Below are positions 20,553 to 30,030 of a stretch of DNA of 64,000 nt, one piece after another. The stretch comes from JAXDMK01 sp963765955. Lineage in GTDB: Bacteria; Actinomycetota; Acidimicrobiia; Acidimicrobiales; AC-14. Positions within the stretch are counted from its first letter, which is position 1; each line of letters starts with the position of its first letter. The translations under genes were made by a program, and so were the position numbers. Location: assembly GCA_963765955.1 (NCBI GenBank), contig CAVXYA010000009.1, positions 248,001 to 312,000 of the forward strand, in the 5' to 3' direction. The notes under the pieces are model-generated. The model was not told the origin of the DNA. It worked only from the letters and a program-made list of their open reading frames with translations, and searched no databases.

Positions 20553-21383
20553 ATGCGGCTGACCCTCGGCGCCCGCACCTACGACCTGGCCACCCGGGCC
20601 CTGGTCATGGGCATCCTCAACCGCACGCCCGACTCCTTCTTCGACAAGGGCGCCACTTGGGCGTTCGACGCCTTTCTTCGCCGCGCCGAGCAACTAGTCG
20701 ACGAGGGGGCCGACATCCTCGACGTGGGCGGGGTCAAGGCTGGCCCCGGTCCCCACGTCAGCGAGCAGGAGGAGCTCGACCGGGTGATCCCGGCCCTGGA
20801 GGCCCTCCACGCCCGTTTCGATGTCCCCCTCTCGGTCGACACCACTCGGGGCGCGGTCGCCGGCGCCGGCTACGCCGCGGGCGCGGTCGTGGGAAACGAC
20901 ATCAGCGGGTTCGCCGATCCCGACTACCTGCCGGTGAGCGCGGACGCGGGCGCGACCGTGGTCGCCACCCACATCCGCCTGGCGCCGCGCGTCCCCGATC
21001 CCGATCCCCACTACGACGACCTGCTGGGCGAGGTGCGGGCCTTTCTGGTCGAGCGGGCCCACCGGGCGGAGGCGGCCGGCATTCCTCCTGACCGGATCGT
21101 GCTCGATGCCGGCCTCGACCTGGGCAAGAACGCCTGCCAGTCGCTCGAGTTGCTCCAGCAGTCCCGCCGGCTGGCCGAGGTGGGCTATCCCCTCCTCCTG
21201 TCGGCGTCCAACAAGACCTTCCTCGGCGTGCTTCTCGACCTCGACATCAGCCAACGGCGGGACGCCTCGATGGCCGCCACCGCCCTCGGCGTCGCCCGCG
21301 GGTGCCGGATCGTCCGGGCCCACGACGTCAAGGGCACCCGCCGGGTATGCCGCACGATCGCCGCCATCCTGGAGGCTCCATGA
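20553..21383 (+). CDS. folP: dihydropteroate synthase family protein
   Basis: A 276-residue TIM-barrel protein of the DHPS family, which joins p-aminobenzoate to the pterin precursor of folate. MGILNRTPDSFFDKG is the pterin-binding loop signature, GNDISG and SNKTFLG match later motifs, and RAHDVKG stands for the terminal RxHDV. The second signature reads DVGGVKAGPG rather than the common DIGGESTRPG, so it is a diverged, actinobacterial second-type homologue and may not be the main DHPS. It starts ten bases after comEC. Confidence 0.82.
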   Translation: MRLTLGARTYDLATRALVMGILNRTPDSFFDKGATWAFDAFLRRAEQLVDEGADILDVGGVKAGPGPHVSEQEELDRVIPALEALHARFDVPLSVDTTRGAVAGAGYAAGAVVGNDISGFADPDYLPVSADAGATVVATHIRLAPRVPDPDPHYDDLLGEVRAFLVERAHRAEAAGIPPDRIVLDAGLDLGKNACQSLELLQQSRRLAEVGYPLLLSASNKTFLGVLLDLDISQRRDASMAATALGVARGCRIVRAHDVKGTRRVCRTIAAILEAP

Positions 21384-21398
21384 GGCGGGGCCGACCTC

Positions 21399-22389
21399 TT
21401 GACCAGCCCGGCCCCGGTCCTTCCCGTCTACCTGGTGAAGGGCGATGACCCGGCGATCGTGGGCGACGCCGTCCACGCGCTTGTGGCCGAGCTGGCCGGC
21501 GACGACGACCCCACCCTGGTGGTCGAGGAGCTGAGCGGCGAGTACGAGATGCGCACGGTGGTGGACGCGGCCCAGACTCCGCCCTTCTTCGGCGGCCGCC
21601 GGGTTGTCGTAGCGCCGCGACGTGGGTCGGTTTCTCACCGCCGACGTCGCCCCGCTGGTCGCCTACCTGGCCGACCCCCTTGACACCACCCGCCTGGTGC
21701 TGGTCGCCGGTGGCGGCCAGATCTCCCGATCCATCGCCGACGCCGTGCGCAAGGTCGGCCACGTGGTCGACGCCGGCGTTCCCACCGGTCGCAATCGCTC
21801 GACCTGGCTGGCGGCCCGCATCAAGGAGGGTCCCGTCCGCCTCGATGCGGCCGCCGTCGACCTGGCCGGCAAGCACCTGGGCGACGACCTGGGCCGGCTG
21901 ACCTCGCTGCTGGAGATGCTGGCCGTGGCCTACGGTCCGGGCACCCGCTTGGGCGTCGAGGAGCTGGCGCCCTTCCTCGGTGAGGCGGGAGGCGTGGCCC
22001 CCTGGGAGCTCACCGACGCCATCGACCGGGGCGACACCGCCGCCGCCCTCACCACCCTGCACCGGCTCCTGTCCGCCGGCGGGCGGCACCCGCTCGTCGT
22101 GCTGGCCACGCTCCACACCCACTTCGCCCGCATGCTCCGTCTCGACGGCGCTGACGCCCCCGACGAGACGGCCGCAGCCCGGATCCTGGGGATGACGGGG
22201 TCGACCTACCCGGCCAAGAAGGCCTTGCTCCAGGCCCGCCGCCTCGGGTCAGCCCCCATCGGCCGGGCCATCACCCTCCTGGCCGACGCCGACCTCGCCC
22301 TCAAAGGCGCGGTGGAGTGGCCGACCGACCTGGTTATGGAGGTCCTGGTGGCCCGCCTCAGCCGCCTGGCCCCGACGACTCGCCGCTGA
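21399..22389 (+). CDS. holA: DNA polymerase III delta subunit, one surplus base
   Basis: Clamp-loader delta subunit. The N-terminus VYLVKGDDPAIVGDAVHALV and the C-terminal helical domain (APWELTDAIDRGDTAAALTTL, YPAKKALLQARRL) identify the family. The frame changes at about 21614; deleting one base in AGCGCCGC restores VVVARDVGRFLTADVAPLV. The TTG at 21399 is the likely start. The gene order comEA-comEC-holA-rpsT is the usual actinobacterial one, with foreign DNA inserted before rpsT here. Confidence 0.88.
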
Positions 22390-22611
22390 ACCCCCGCCGG
22401 CCCGCGCCCGCCGGGCACCACCGACGGCCCGCGCCTGCCCGGCACGCCCGGCCCTCCCGGTGCCGTCGGCAGCCAACTCGCCGCGCCCGCCTGCGCACCC
22501 GCCGCCCGCCGCTTGGGACTCCGACGTGCCTCCAGCCGGACCGTTCATCCTCGGTTGTGGCGGCGGGATCGTCTCATGCCCCGTGGGCCGACTTTGTAAG
22601 TCCTCGGTCGA

Positions 22612-22694
22612 CGGCCTCACTCGAGGGTGGTGGGTGGCGATCGCCCGGGTGGGCAAGAACCGTCAGTCCGCGTTCGAGCGGCCTCACTCGAGGG
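22612..22694 (+). repeat. two copies of a 16-base repeat at the DUF222 3' end
   Basis: CGGCCTCACTCGAGGG occurs at 22612-22627 and 22679-22694, 67 bases apart. The second copy contains the stop codon and last codons of the DUF222 gene, so the first may be the trace of a partial duplication or of an exchanged gene end. The rest of the 22390-22683 gap is GC-rich sequence in which I see no gene. Confidence 0.4.
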
Positions 22695-24045
22695 CGTGGC
22701 GAGGATGGCGGGGATCGTCTGGCGGAACGAGCGGCCGTTTGCCTCGGCCCTCGACCAGCATCCAGTTCTTCCTGGTCTTGAGGGCGTGGCAGTGCCCGCA
22801 CAGGCGATCGAGCAGGTCGAGGACGGTGACGTGGCTGTCGGCCCAGTCGAGGCGGTGCTCGTAGTCGAGCCGGGCCCGGGCGCCACAGGCCTGGTTGGCG
22901 CAGCTCGGATACAGCCACTGCAGCGCCGTCTGCTGCGCCGCGTTGGGCCGCCGCCCCAGATGGGCCACCCCCACCACCTGCTGGCCCTTGGTCGCGACCG
23001 CGGCCAGAAACGGGTCGTCGCTGTCGATCATGTCCTGCACCGCGGACACCGCCACCGGCCCGAACCCGGCGATCTCGCACACCTCCCCCTCGATGGGCCA
23101 GCCCCGCAGCAGCGCCTCGAGGTCGACCCGCACGATGATCTTGGGCGGAGCCGAGGACCGGGCTGGCCGCCTGGGCCGAGGGGGGCGGGATGCCGCCGGG
23201 TCGGCGGTCTCCGCGGTCGGATCGTTGCAGGGGCGGGGGCCGGGCACGGCAACGGCATCGGCGTCGGCATCGGCGTCGGCATCGGCGTCGGCATCGGCGT
23301 CGGCATCGGCAACCGACCCGGGATCCCCCTCGGCGTTGCCGTCGCCCGCGCACCGGGCCATCTCGGCCAGGGCGTCGGCGGCGTAGGCGTCGGGGGGCTC
23401 CCGTCGGCCCTCGGAGCGGGCCCGGCGGAAGATCGCCTCCCGGAACGGCTCCAGGGCGGCCATGACCCGGGCCCCGACCTCGGGGTTGTTGCGGCAGTGC
23501 AGGTGCCACTCGCCGTCGGTGTCGGTGTAGGAGCGCAGCGAACGGCGCTGGTGGATGCGTGACCGGCGTGCCTCGAGGTCGACTTGGGCCGCGGCCTTGG
23601 CCCGGCCGCACTCCTGCCGCAGCTCGGCCAGGGGCGAGCGGCGGGCGGCCTCCAGCAAACGGTGCTCGGCATCGGCGTCGGCACCGGCGGCGCCGGCGAT
23701 GGCCGACGCCTGCTCGGCCGACAGCTCTCCCCGCCGGGCCGCGGCCGAGGTCTCGGGCAGGGCCTCCAGTCGACGGGCGGTGTCGATGGCCGTCGCCGCC
23801 TGGACGACGGTGGTGCCGGTGCGCCGGGCCAGGTGATGGGCCGCCGAGCGGTCGCCCGCAGCCCGCCAGGCGCCCGTCTCGGCCACCCGGGCCGCAGCCA
23901 GCGCCTTGAGGGTGGCGGCGATGTTCTCGATCCGCGACGCCTCGTCCACCACACGCTCGGCCTGCGTCGCCGACAACAGGGCAGGATCGAACCCGGCGGC
24001 GTAGCCGCTCAGCGATTCCCGCAGCTCTGCGATCCCCACGCCCAT
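22684..24045 (-). CDS. DUF222 / HNH endonuclease domain protein (13E12 repeat family)
   Basis: A 453-residue protein of the actinobacterial 13E12 family, often mobile or multi-copy. The N-terminal DUF222 domain (residues ~1-230) is helical and Ala-rich. The C-terminal HNH nuclease region has LDYEHRLDWADSH and LCGHCHALKTRKNW with paired cysteines (CANQACGA, CGHCH). Between the two lies an Asp-Ala repeat coded by a 12-base tandem repeat. A LexA-type box lies about 46 bases upstream of ATG 24045, so the gene is likely DNA-damage inducible. It separates holA from rpsT, which are usually adjacent. Confidence 0.88.
   Translation of the reverse strand: MGVGIAELRESLSGYAAGFDPALLSATQAERVVDEASRIENIAATLKALAAARVAETGAWRAAGDRSAAHHLARRTGTTVVQAATAIDTARRLEALPETSAAARRGELSAEQASAIAGAAGADADAEHRLLEAARRSPLAELRQECGRAKAAAQVDLEARRSRIHQRRSLRSYTDTDGEWHLHCRNNPEVGARVMAALEPFREAIFRRARSEGRREPPDAYAADALAEMARCAGDGNAEGDPGSVADADADADADADADADADAVAVPGPRPCNDPTAETADPAASRPPRPRRPARSSAPPKIIVRVDLEALLRGWPIEGEVCEIAGFGPVAVSAVQDMIDSDDPFLAAVATKGQQVVGVAHLGRRPNAAQQTALQWLYPSCANQACGARARLDYEHRLDWADSHVTVLDLLDRLCGHCHALKTRKNWMLVEGRGKRPLVPPDDPRHPRHALE
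23254..23310 (-). repeat. 12-base tandem repeat within the DUF222 gene
   Basis: GGCATCGGCGTC (plus strand) is repeated about 4.75 times. On the coding strand it gives alternating Asp and Ala between the DUF222 and HNH domains. Copy number is probably variable, as for other in-frame minisatellites in linkers. Confidence 0.85.
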
Positions 24046-24090
24046 GGCCGTGCTCCATAGTCCGAACGAACGAGATGACTACCGGGGAAG

Positions 24091-24104
24091 CGAACTGGTG
24101 TTCG
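24091..24104 (-). promoter_or_regulatory. LexA (SOS) box candidate upstream of the DUF222/HNH gene
   Basis: CGAAC-TGGT-GTTCG is an exact match to the actinobacterial LexA operator pattern CGAAC-N4-GTTCG. It lies 46 bases upstream of the minus-strand start at 24045, at promoter distance. Some mycobacterial 13E12-family genes are known to be LexA controlled, which fits. Confidence 0.65.
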
Positions 24105-24189
24105 TATACTACCACGTCCCGCCGGCAAAGCAAGCTAGGGACGCGCCTCTGAAAGAATCACTCGACGGTCGGTCCACGCCTTCCAGGCC

Positions 24190-24520
24190 GACCACCGCCG
24201 GGGGCTGTTCGGCGACAAGATGTTCGCCGACCTGTTCCCCTCGGGACGAGCGGCCCGTTGATCCCGGGCGAGGTCATGGCCGCGGCCTGGCCCTCACCTC
24301 AAGTCCCTGGAGGGACTCTCCGACCGCGGGCGGCCGACGCCCCGCGCTGCGACATCCGCTGGAGGTGGCGGGGGGGCCTGCCGCTCGACCATCCCGGGGT
24401 CCACTCACCGTCTTCACTAACTGGCGCACCCGCCTGGAGCAAAGTGAGCGGCCGGAACGCAGCAAAGAGGCGGTGAGCTCGGTCATCGAACTCGTCGCCG
24501 ACGGTCACCGACGGGTCCGC
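24190..24520 (+). pseudogene. decayed IS1182-like transposase fragment
   Basis: Scattered over three frames are pieces of the N-terminal region of an IS1182-family transposase: LFGDKMFADLFPS (near 24205), RPVDPGR, LKSLEGLSDR and RCDIRW...GLPLDHPG (about 24299-24390), and VFTNWRTRLEQSERPERSKE (about 24409-24470). The order is collinear with the family, but frames shift repeatedly and the catalytic C-terminus is missing. I found no terminal repeats. The rest of the 24046-24778 gap (24521-24778) holds no gene I can support. Confidence 0.6.
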
Positions 24521-24778
24521 TCGCTTCGGGTCGCTGCGATCATCACCTGCGGCGGCTGGTCGACCTCGGTCTCGACTTCGACGGGACTGGGTGCTCGCCT
24601 GGCAATCGTGATGCGAGTCCGGGTGTCTCAGGGAGGGAACCACTCCAATGGGCCTTGCCCTACCAGGGTGGCCGGCTCACACCCTCTTCACGCCGGCGCT
24701 TCGGTTCGAGCTTGCCCGGACTCGCGACGTCGAGACTACGACCGAGGGCGCACGCCGTCTACGGCTTTCAACAAACTC

Positions 24779-25039
24779 CTACGAGAGCGACGCCACTCGC
24801 TTCATCAGGCGGGACTTGCGGTTCGAAGCCTGGTTGGGGTGGATGATGCCCTGGGCCGCGGCCTTGTCGATGCGCTTGACCGCCAGGCGGACCGCCTCGG
24901 GGCTGGTGTCGTCGCCCGCCTGGACGGCGGCAACGGCGTTCTTCACCCGGGTCTTGATCTCGGACTTGACGGCCTTGTTGCGAACGCGGCGAACCTCGTT
25001 CTGCTTGTTGCGCTTGATCTGACTCTTGATGTTCGCCAT
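24779..25039 (-). CDS. rpsT: 30S ribosomal protein S20
   Basis: An 86-residue, lysine/arginine-rich ribosomal protein binding 16S rRNA. MANIKSQIKRNKQNEVRR and the end NQASNRKSRLMKRVASL are typical. ATG 25039 lies nine bases after a GGTACCCT promoter-like motif (25049-25056, minus strand), suggesting a very short leader. Confidence 0.95.
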   Translation of the reverse strand: MANIKSQIKRNKQNEVRRVRNKAVKSEIKTRVKNAVAAVQAGDDTSPEAVRLAVKRIDKAAAQGIIHPNQASNRKSRLMKRVASLS

Positions 25040-25126
25040 GGCCTGACCAGGGTACCAGCGCCACCGGACCCCCCTCCCCAACCCGCCGGCCCAGCCCTAC
25101 GGGCCTCGGTGGGCCACACTCGTGGC

Positions 25127-25611
25127 GTGTTGCTGGCCGGGTTGGAGGGCAACGAGCTGGAGCTCCGGGTCGTCGGCTACCAGTTCCCGTTCGACGCCAC
25201 CGACCCGTGGGACTCGAACTGGCTGCTCGTTTCGGTGCGGGTCGTCTCCCCCGAGGGCACCTGGGAGGTCATCGACCCGTGCCTGACCACGTGGGAAGCG
25301 AAGCACCTGGTTCGGTGGCTGGTGGCGCTGGCCCGGGATCCCGGCACCACCCTCGAGTCGGTCACCACCCCCGTCACCTTCACCGAGCCCAACCTCAGCG
25401 TGATGGCCCGGCCCAAGCCGGACGAGCCCAACCGAGTGCTGGTCCGGGCCTGCTTCGAGCTCGAGCTGCGGCCGCCGTGGGTGGGCGGAGCGGGGGGACC
25501 GAGCTGTGCGTCGACCTCGATGTGGGCCGGGCCGCCCTGGCCCGGGCTGCGGCTTCCCTCCTGGGCGACCTGGTCCGATTCCCGCAGCGGGGCGACGACC
25601 CCACCCTGTGA
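25127..25611 (+). CDS. uncharacterised protein resembling WapI-type immunity proteins
   Basis: About 160 residues starting at GTG 25127. VGYQFPFDATDPWDSNWLLVSVRV, a WEVIDPCLTTWEAKHLVRWL segment and FTEPNLSV are shared with short proteins annotated as WapI-like immunity or DUF proteins; no enzyme motif is seen. The frame breaks in a run of six G at 25492-25497. Resuming in another frame gives TELCVDLDVGRAALARAAA to the stop at 25611. This break needs one missing or two extra bases, unlike the +1 breaks elsewhere. No toxin gene is adjacent. Confidence 0.55.
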
Positions 25612-25630
25612 CCCTCCTAAGGTGGTCGCC

Positions 25631-26359
25631 ATGTCCACCTTTGCCCTCGTCCACGGAGCTTGGTTCGGCGGCTGGTGCTGGGCGCCGCTCGCCGTCCGCC
25701 TGCGCCGGATGGGCCACTCCGTCGTCGCCCCCGACCTGCCCATCGAGGACCCCGACGCCGACATCGCCGCCTACGCGGCCGTCATCGAGCAGGCGCTGGA
25801 GGGGGCGGAGGACGACGTCATCCTGGTGGGGCACTCGCTCGGCGGGCTGACGATCCCGGTGGTGGCCGAGCACCGGCCCGTGGCCGGGCTCATCTTCCTC
25901 TGCGCCTTCCTTCCCGAACCGGGCAAGCCGATGCAGGTCGACCCGGACACGTTCTCCCCCGAATGGGCTGCCCTCTCCGCGCATCAGGTCACGCACGACG
26001 ACGGGACGACATCGTGGCCGGTGGAGGCGGCCATGCAGGCCTTCTTCCACGACTGCCCGAGCGATCTGGCCATGGCGTCCGCCCGCCAGCTCCGCCGCCA
26101 GTCGTGGACCCCGGCCAACCTCGACAACCCGCTGCAGGCGTTGCCGACGGCCCCCGCGGCCTACGTCCTGTGCGCCGGCGACCGGGTGGTCAACCCGGAG
26201 TGGTCGCGTCGGGTGGCCCGCAGCCGGTTGGGCGTCGCCCCCATCGACCTGCCCGGCGGACACGCCCCGATGCTCGTCGACCCCGATCTCATGGCCGACA
26301 TGCTCGACCAGATGGCGGCCGGCCTGGCCCAGCTCCGCCAAAGCCCTCCCCCCGGGTAG
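25631..26359 (+). CDS. alpha/beta-fold hydrolase
   Basis: A 242-residue hydrolase of the esterase type. FALVHGAWFGGWCW forms the oxyanion-hole region, GHSLGG carries the nucleophile Ser (about residue 73), and the catalytic His is in PGGHAPMLVDPD. The family includes salicylate-esterase-like and small-ester hydrolases; the substrate is unknown. ATG 25631 lies 19 bases after the preceding stop. Confidence 0.85.
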   Translation: MSTFALVHGAWFGGWCWAPLAVRLRRMGHSVVAPDLPIEDPDADIAAYAAVIEQALEGAEDDVILVGHSLGGLTIPVVAEHRPVAGLIFLCAFLPEPGKPMQVDPDTFSPEWAALSAHQVTHDDGTTSWPVEAAMQAFFHDCPSDLAMASARQLRRQSWTPANLDNPLQALPTAPAAYVLCAGDRVVNPEWSRRVARSRLGVAPIDLPGGHAPMLVDPDLMADMLDQMAAGLAQLRQSPPPG

Positions 26360-26449
26360 GGCCACCCACCGAGGCGGCGGCGCCCGCCCGACAGCGGACG
26401 CGAGACGCCCGGCTCGGGGCCGGGGCTGTAGGACAATGGGCGGACACCC

Positions 26450-28238
26450 ATGATCTCCCGCCACTCCATCCGCAACCTGTCGATCATCAGCCACATCGAC
26501 CACGGCAAGACGACGCTTTCCGACCGCATCCTCGAGCTGACGGGCGCGGTGGACGCCCGCGACATGCGCGAGCAGTACCTCGACTCCATGGACCTCGAGC
26601 GGGAGCGGGGCATCACCATCAAGGCCCAGAACGTGCGCCTGCCGTGGAAGGGCCACACCATCCACCTCATCGACACTCCCGGCCACGTGGACTTCGGCTA
26701 CGAGGTGTCGCGCTCGCTGGCCGCCTGTGAGGGGGCCATCCTCCTGGTCGACGCCACTCAGGGGATCGAGGCCCAGACCCTCGCCACCTGCTACCAGGCC
26801 ATCGAGGCCAACCTCGAGATCGTGGCCGCGGTCAACAAGGTCGACCTGCCGGCGGCCGATCCCGAGCGGGTGGAGGACGAGATCGAGAAGGTCCTCGGCA
26901 TCGATCGCAGCACCATCCTGCGCATCAGCGCCAAGACGGGACAGGGCGTGGCCGAGCTGCTCGACGCGGCGGTGGCCCGCATCCCGGCCCCCACGGGCGA
27001 CCCCGAGGCCCCCCTCCAGGCCCTCATCTTCGACTCCATGTACGACCAGTACCGGGGCGTCGTCGAGCGCGGTGCGGGTGTTCAACGGCGTGCTCTCCAC
27101 CGGCGCCCGCCTCCGCTTCATGCAGGCCGGCGCGGTCCACGAGGCGGACGAGGTGGGCGTGCGGGCGCCGGCCCTCATCCCCATCGCCGAGCTGGGACCG
27201 GGCGAGGTCGGCTACCTGGTGGCCGGCATCAAGGACGTGAGCGAGGCCCGGTCCGGCGAGACGGTCACCGAGGCCGGCCGTCCCACCACCGAGCCCCTGG
27301 TGGGCTACCGCGAGCCCAAGCCGATGGTCTTCTGCGGGCTCTACCCGGTCGACGGCGACGACTACTCCGACTTCCGCGACGCTCTCGACCGGCTCCGGCT
27401 CAACGACAGCTCGTTCACGTTCGAGCCCGAGACCAGCGGCGTCCTCGGCTTCGGCTTCCGCTGCGGGTTCCTCGGACTGCTCCACATGGAGATCGTCAGG
27501 GAGCGCCTGGAGCGGGAGTTCGACCTCAGCCTCATCGCCACCGTCCCGTCGGTGGAGTACCGGGCCCACCTCGTCACGGGCGAGATGGTGGAGGTCGACA
27601 ACCCGGCCGACATGCCCCCGCCCACCAAGTTGAAGTCGATCGAGGAGCCCTACCTCACCCTCACCATCCTCCTGCCGTCCGACTACACCGGCGCCGTCAT
27701 CGACCTGTGCCAGGGCCGCCGGGGCGAGATGAAGAAGATGGAGTACCTGTCGCCCGAGCGGCTGGAGCTGGTCTACCGGGTCCCCCTGGCCGAGGTCGTC
27801 ATCGACTTCTTCGACCAGCTCAAGAGCCGCACCAAGGGCTACGCCAGCCTCGACTACGAGCCCGACGGCTACGAAGTGAGCGACTTGGTCAAGGTCGACC
27901 TCCTCCTCAACGGCCAGCCGGCCGACGCCTTCAGCACCGTCCTCCACAAGTCCCGGTCGGAGGACTACGGGCGGAGGATGACCGAGAAGCTCAAGGAGCT
28001 GATCCCCCGCCAGCAGTACGACGTGCCCATCCAGGCCGCCATCGGGGGACGGATCATCGCCCGCACCACGGTGAAGGCCGTCCGCAAGGACGTCATCGCC
28101 AAGTGTTACGGCGGCGACATCACGCGGAAGAACAAGCTTCTCGACAAGCAGAAGGAGGGCAAGAAGCGGATGAAGTCGATCGGACGGGTCGAGGTGCCGC
28201 AGGAGGCCTTCATCTCCGCCCTCCGCCTCGAGGAGTGA
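26450..28238 (+). CDS. lepA: elongation factor 4 (LepA), one surplus base
   Basis: Ribosome-associated GTPase. SHIDHGKTTLSDRI (G1), DTPGHVDFGYEV (G3), NKVDLP (G4) and the C-terminal LepA-specific domain with GGDITRKNKLLDKQKEGKKR are all present. One frame change occurs at 27065; deleting a G after GTCGTC restores YRGVVSAVRVFNGVLSTG. The flanking context GTC-G-AGC is the same as at the second leuS break. Otherwise full length (about 595 residues). Confidence 0.94.
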
Positions 28239-28266
28239 CGGGGCCTCGAGGAGTGAGGCTCGAAGA

Positions 28267-29070
28267 GTGACCGGGCGGGGCCGGGCGCACATCGGATGCT
28301 CGGGATGGATGTACAAGCACTGGCGCGGCCCCGTCTACCCCGACGACCTGGCCCAGAAGCGGTGGTTCGAGCACTACGCGTCGATGCTCGACAGCGTCGA
28401 GATCAACAACACGTTCTACCGGCTGCCGCAGGAGAAGACGGTCGAGGACTGGGCCGCCCAGGCCCCGGCGAACTTCGTCTACGCCCTCAAGCTGGGCCAG
28501 TTCGGGTCGCATCGCATGAAGCTGACGGACGCGGCGTCATGGTTGCCCAACCACCTCGACCGCCTGGAGCGGCTGGGCGAGCACGCCGGACCGACCCTCG
28601 TGCAGCTCCCTCCCCGTTGGAGGCGGGACGCGGCCCGCCTGGACGAGTTCCTCACCGTCGCCCCCAAGACGTGGCGCTGGGCGGTGGAGTTCCGGGAGCC
28701 GTCGTGGCTGCACGAGGAGACCTACGACGTCCTGCGCCGCCACGGTGCCGCGCTGTGCATCCACGACCTGCTGGAGGGCATCCCGTGGGAGCAGACCACT
28801 GACTGGTCGTACTGGCGCTTCCACGGCCCCGACGCCCGCAACCGGGCCTACCAGGGCCGGTACGGCCCCGACGGCCTGTACTGGCCGGTCGAGCGCATGA
28901 CCTACTGGCTCGGCCGGGGCCACGACGTCTACGCCTACTTCAACAACGACGACTCCGGCTTCGCCGTCGAGGACGCCCGCTGGCTGGCCGACCGGCTGCC
29001 CGTCGTAGCGGCGCCCGCTCGTCCGACGGAGCGATCGCACCTCGACGGACGCCGCTCGAACGGTTCATGA
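28267..29070 (+). CDS. DUF72 family protein
   Basis: A 267-residue protein of the DUF72 (YecE-like) family, with a predicted TIM-barrel fold and no established reaction. HIGCSGWMYKHWRGPVYP, NNTFYRLP, WAVEFREPSW and YFNNDDSGFAVEDA are family signatures. GTG 28267 gives the N-terminus right before the first signature. Confidence 0.88.
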   Translation: MTGRGRAHIGCSGWMYKHWRGPVYPDDLAQKRWFEHYASMLDSVEINNTFYRLPQEKTVEDWAAQAPANFVYALKLGQFGSHRMKLTDAASWLPNHLDRLERLGEHAGPTLVQLPPRWRRDAARLDEFLTVAPKTWRWAVEFREPSWLHEETYDVLRRHGAALCIHDLLEGIPWEQTTDWSYWRFHGPDARNRAYQGRYGPDGLYWPVERMTYWLGRGHDVYAYFNNDDSGFAVEDARWLADRLPVVAAPARPTERSHLDGRRSNGS

Positions 29071-29077
29071 TCGGGGG

Positions 29078-29885
29078 ATGCGACGGGTGGCCGGTGCCCT
29101 GCTCCTGACGGTCGCGGTGGCGTGCGGCGGTTCGTCATCGTCCTTGTCGTCGGACACCACCGACGCTGCCTCAGGGCGGAACATCGACAACGACGCCGGC
29201 CGAGATCACCTACGTCCCGATCGACGGGACCGGCGGCAAGGCCTTCCTTCCCGTGGGCAGGGTGCCGGCCGAGATCTACACGGTGCAGGGCCGTCACCCC
29301 GGCTCGCTCGCCCTCTGGGGCCAAGGCTGCAGTCCAACCCGGACGCGCTGCTGGAGCAGGTCGCCAAGGCAGAGCCGGGAGAGCCCCTACCCTACGACCC
29401 GAGCCTGGGGCTGACGCGAGTCGAGTACGAGGAGTTGCTCGGCCTCATGGAGAATCTCGAGCCCACCAAGGCGGCCGACAGCAGCTTCACCGTGACCCGC
29501 GAGGGGTCGACGTTCCGGTTCGACGGCGGGCTTCGCCTCTCCGACCTCGACGGGGTCACGGTCGATCTCGGATCTGATTCGGTGACTACCCCGTTCGGCG
29601 TCGCCGACGTCCGGTCGGTCTCGCCGGGCGACATCGATTCCGCGCAGGCGACGTGGCCGTGGAGCGGGCGTGACGTGGGAGCTTGAAGAGGGCTTCGAAG
29701 GAATCGAAGAGGACTTCGACGTGAGCGACCCTTGCGGGGGCGGCGGGCAGGGTCGTCCATGTTCAGCCATCGGCCGCCGGCTGAGCGACGGCGCCGGGCT
29801 CCTCTACTTCAAGGTCCGGGTGGCGGAGGACGGTGCCATCACGGAGAGCATCGACACGATCCTCACGTTCCCCCTTCCGGTGTGA
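29078..29885 (+). CDS. putative lipoprotein with several surplus bases
   Basis: A secreted protein of about 265 residues if the frame is repaired. The signal peptide ends in a lipobox LTVAVAC (Cys about residue 16), followed by a Ser/Thr-rich linker. Coherent protein sequence then moves between frames at about 29175, 29318, 29326 and 29669. Deleting one G at each gives GGTSTTTPAEITYVPIDG, SLALWAKLQSNPDALLEQ and WPWSGLTWELEEGFEG, and one continuous frame to the stop at 29885. An alternative is two genes, the second starting at GTG 29670. No domain is recognised; the position before a signalling gene may or may not matter. Confidence 0.55.
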
Positions 29886-29922
29886 GCGGCGTCAGGCGCG
29901 GTTTTCAAACTGCCCGTCCCTA

Positions 29923-29930
29923 GGTACATT
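29923..29930 (+). promoter_or_regulatory. -10-like GGTACATT upstream of the phosphatase gene
   Basis: GGTACATT in an otherwise coding-free stretch between 29885 and the GAF-PP2C gene matches the recurring GGTANNNT promoter motif. Transcription from here would start near 29937 and include the purine-rich GGGGGGGAAGGGGG at 29965-29978. Confidence 0.4.
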
Positions 29931-30030
29931 CCGCCCAGCCGCTCGGGCTTCCGTCGGCGTCGGTGGGGGGGAAGGGGGATTCGGCATCGCCGTCGTACTG
30001 CTCGACGAGTTGAGGAAGCTCCAGGTCATC

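Noticed and set aside
24515..24778. Small open frames upstream of rpsT on the plus strand
   Set aside because: No ribosome site, family or codon bias; the stretch is more likely relic DNA next to the transposase fragment.
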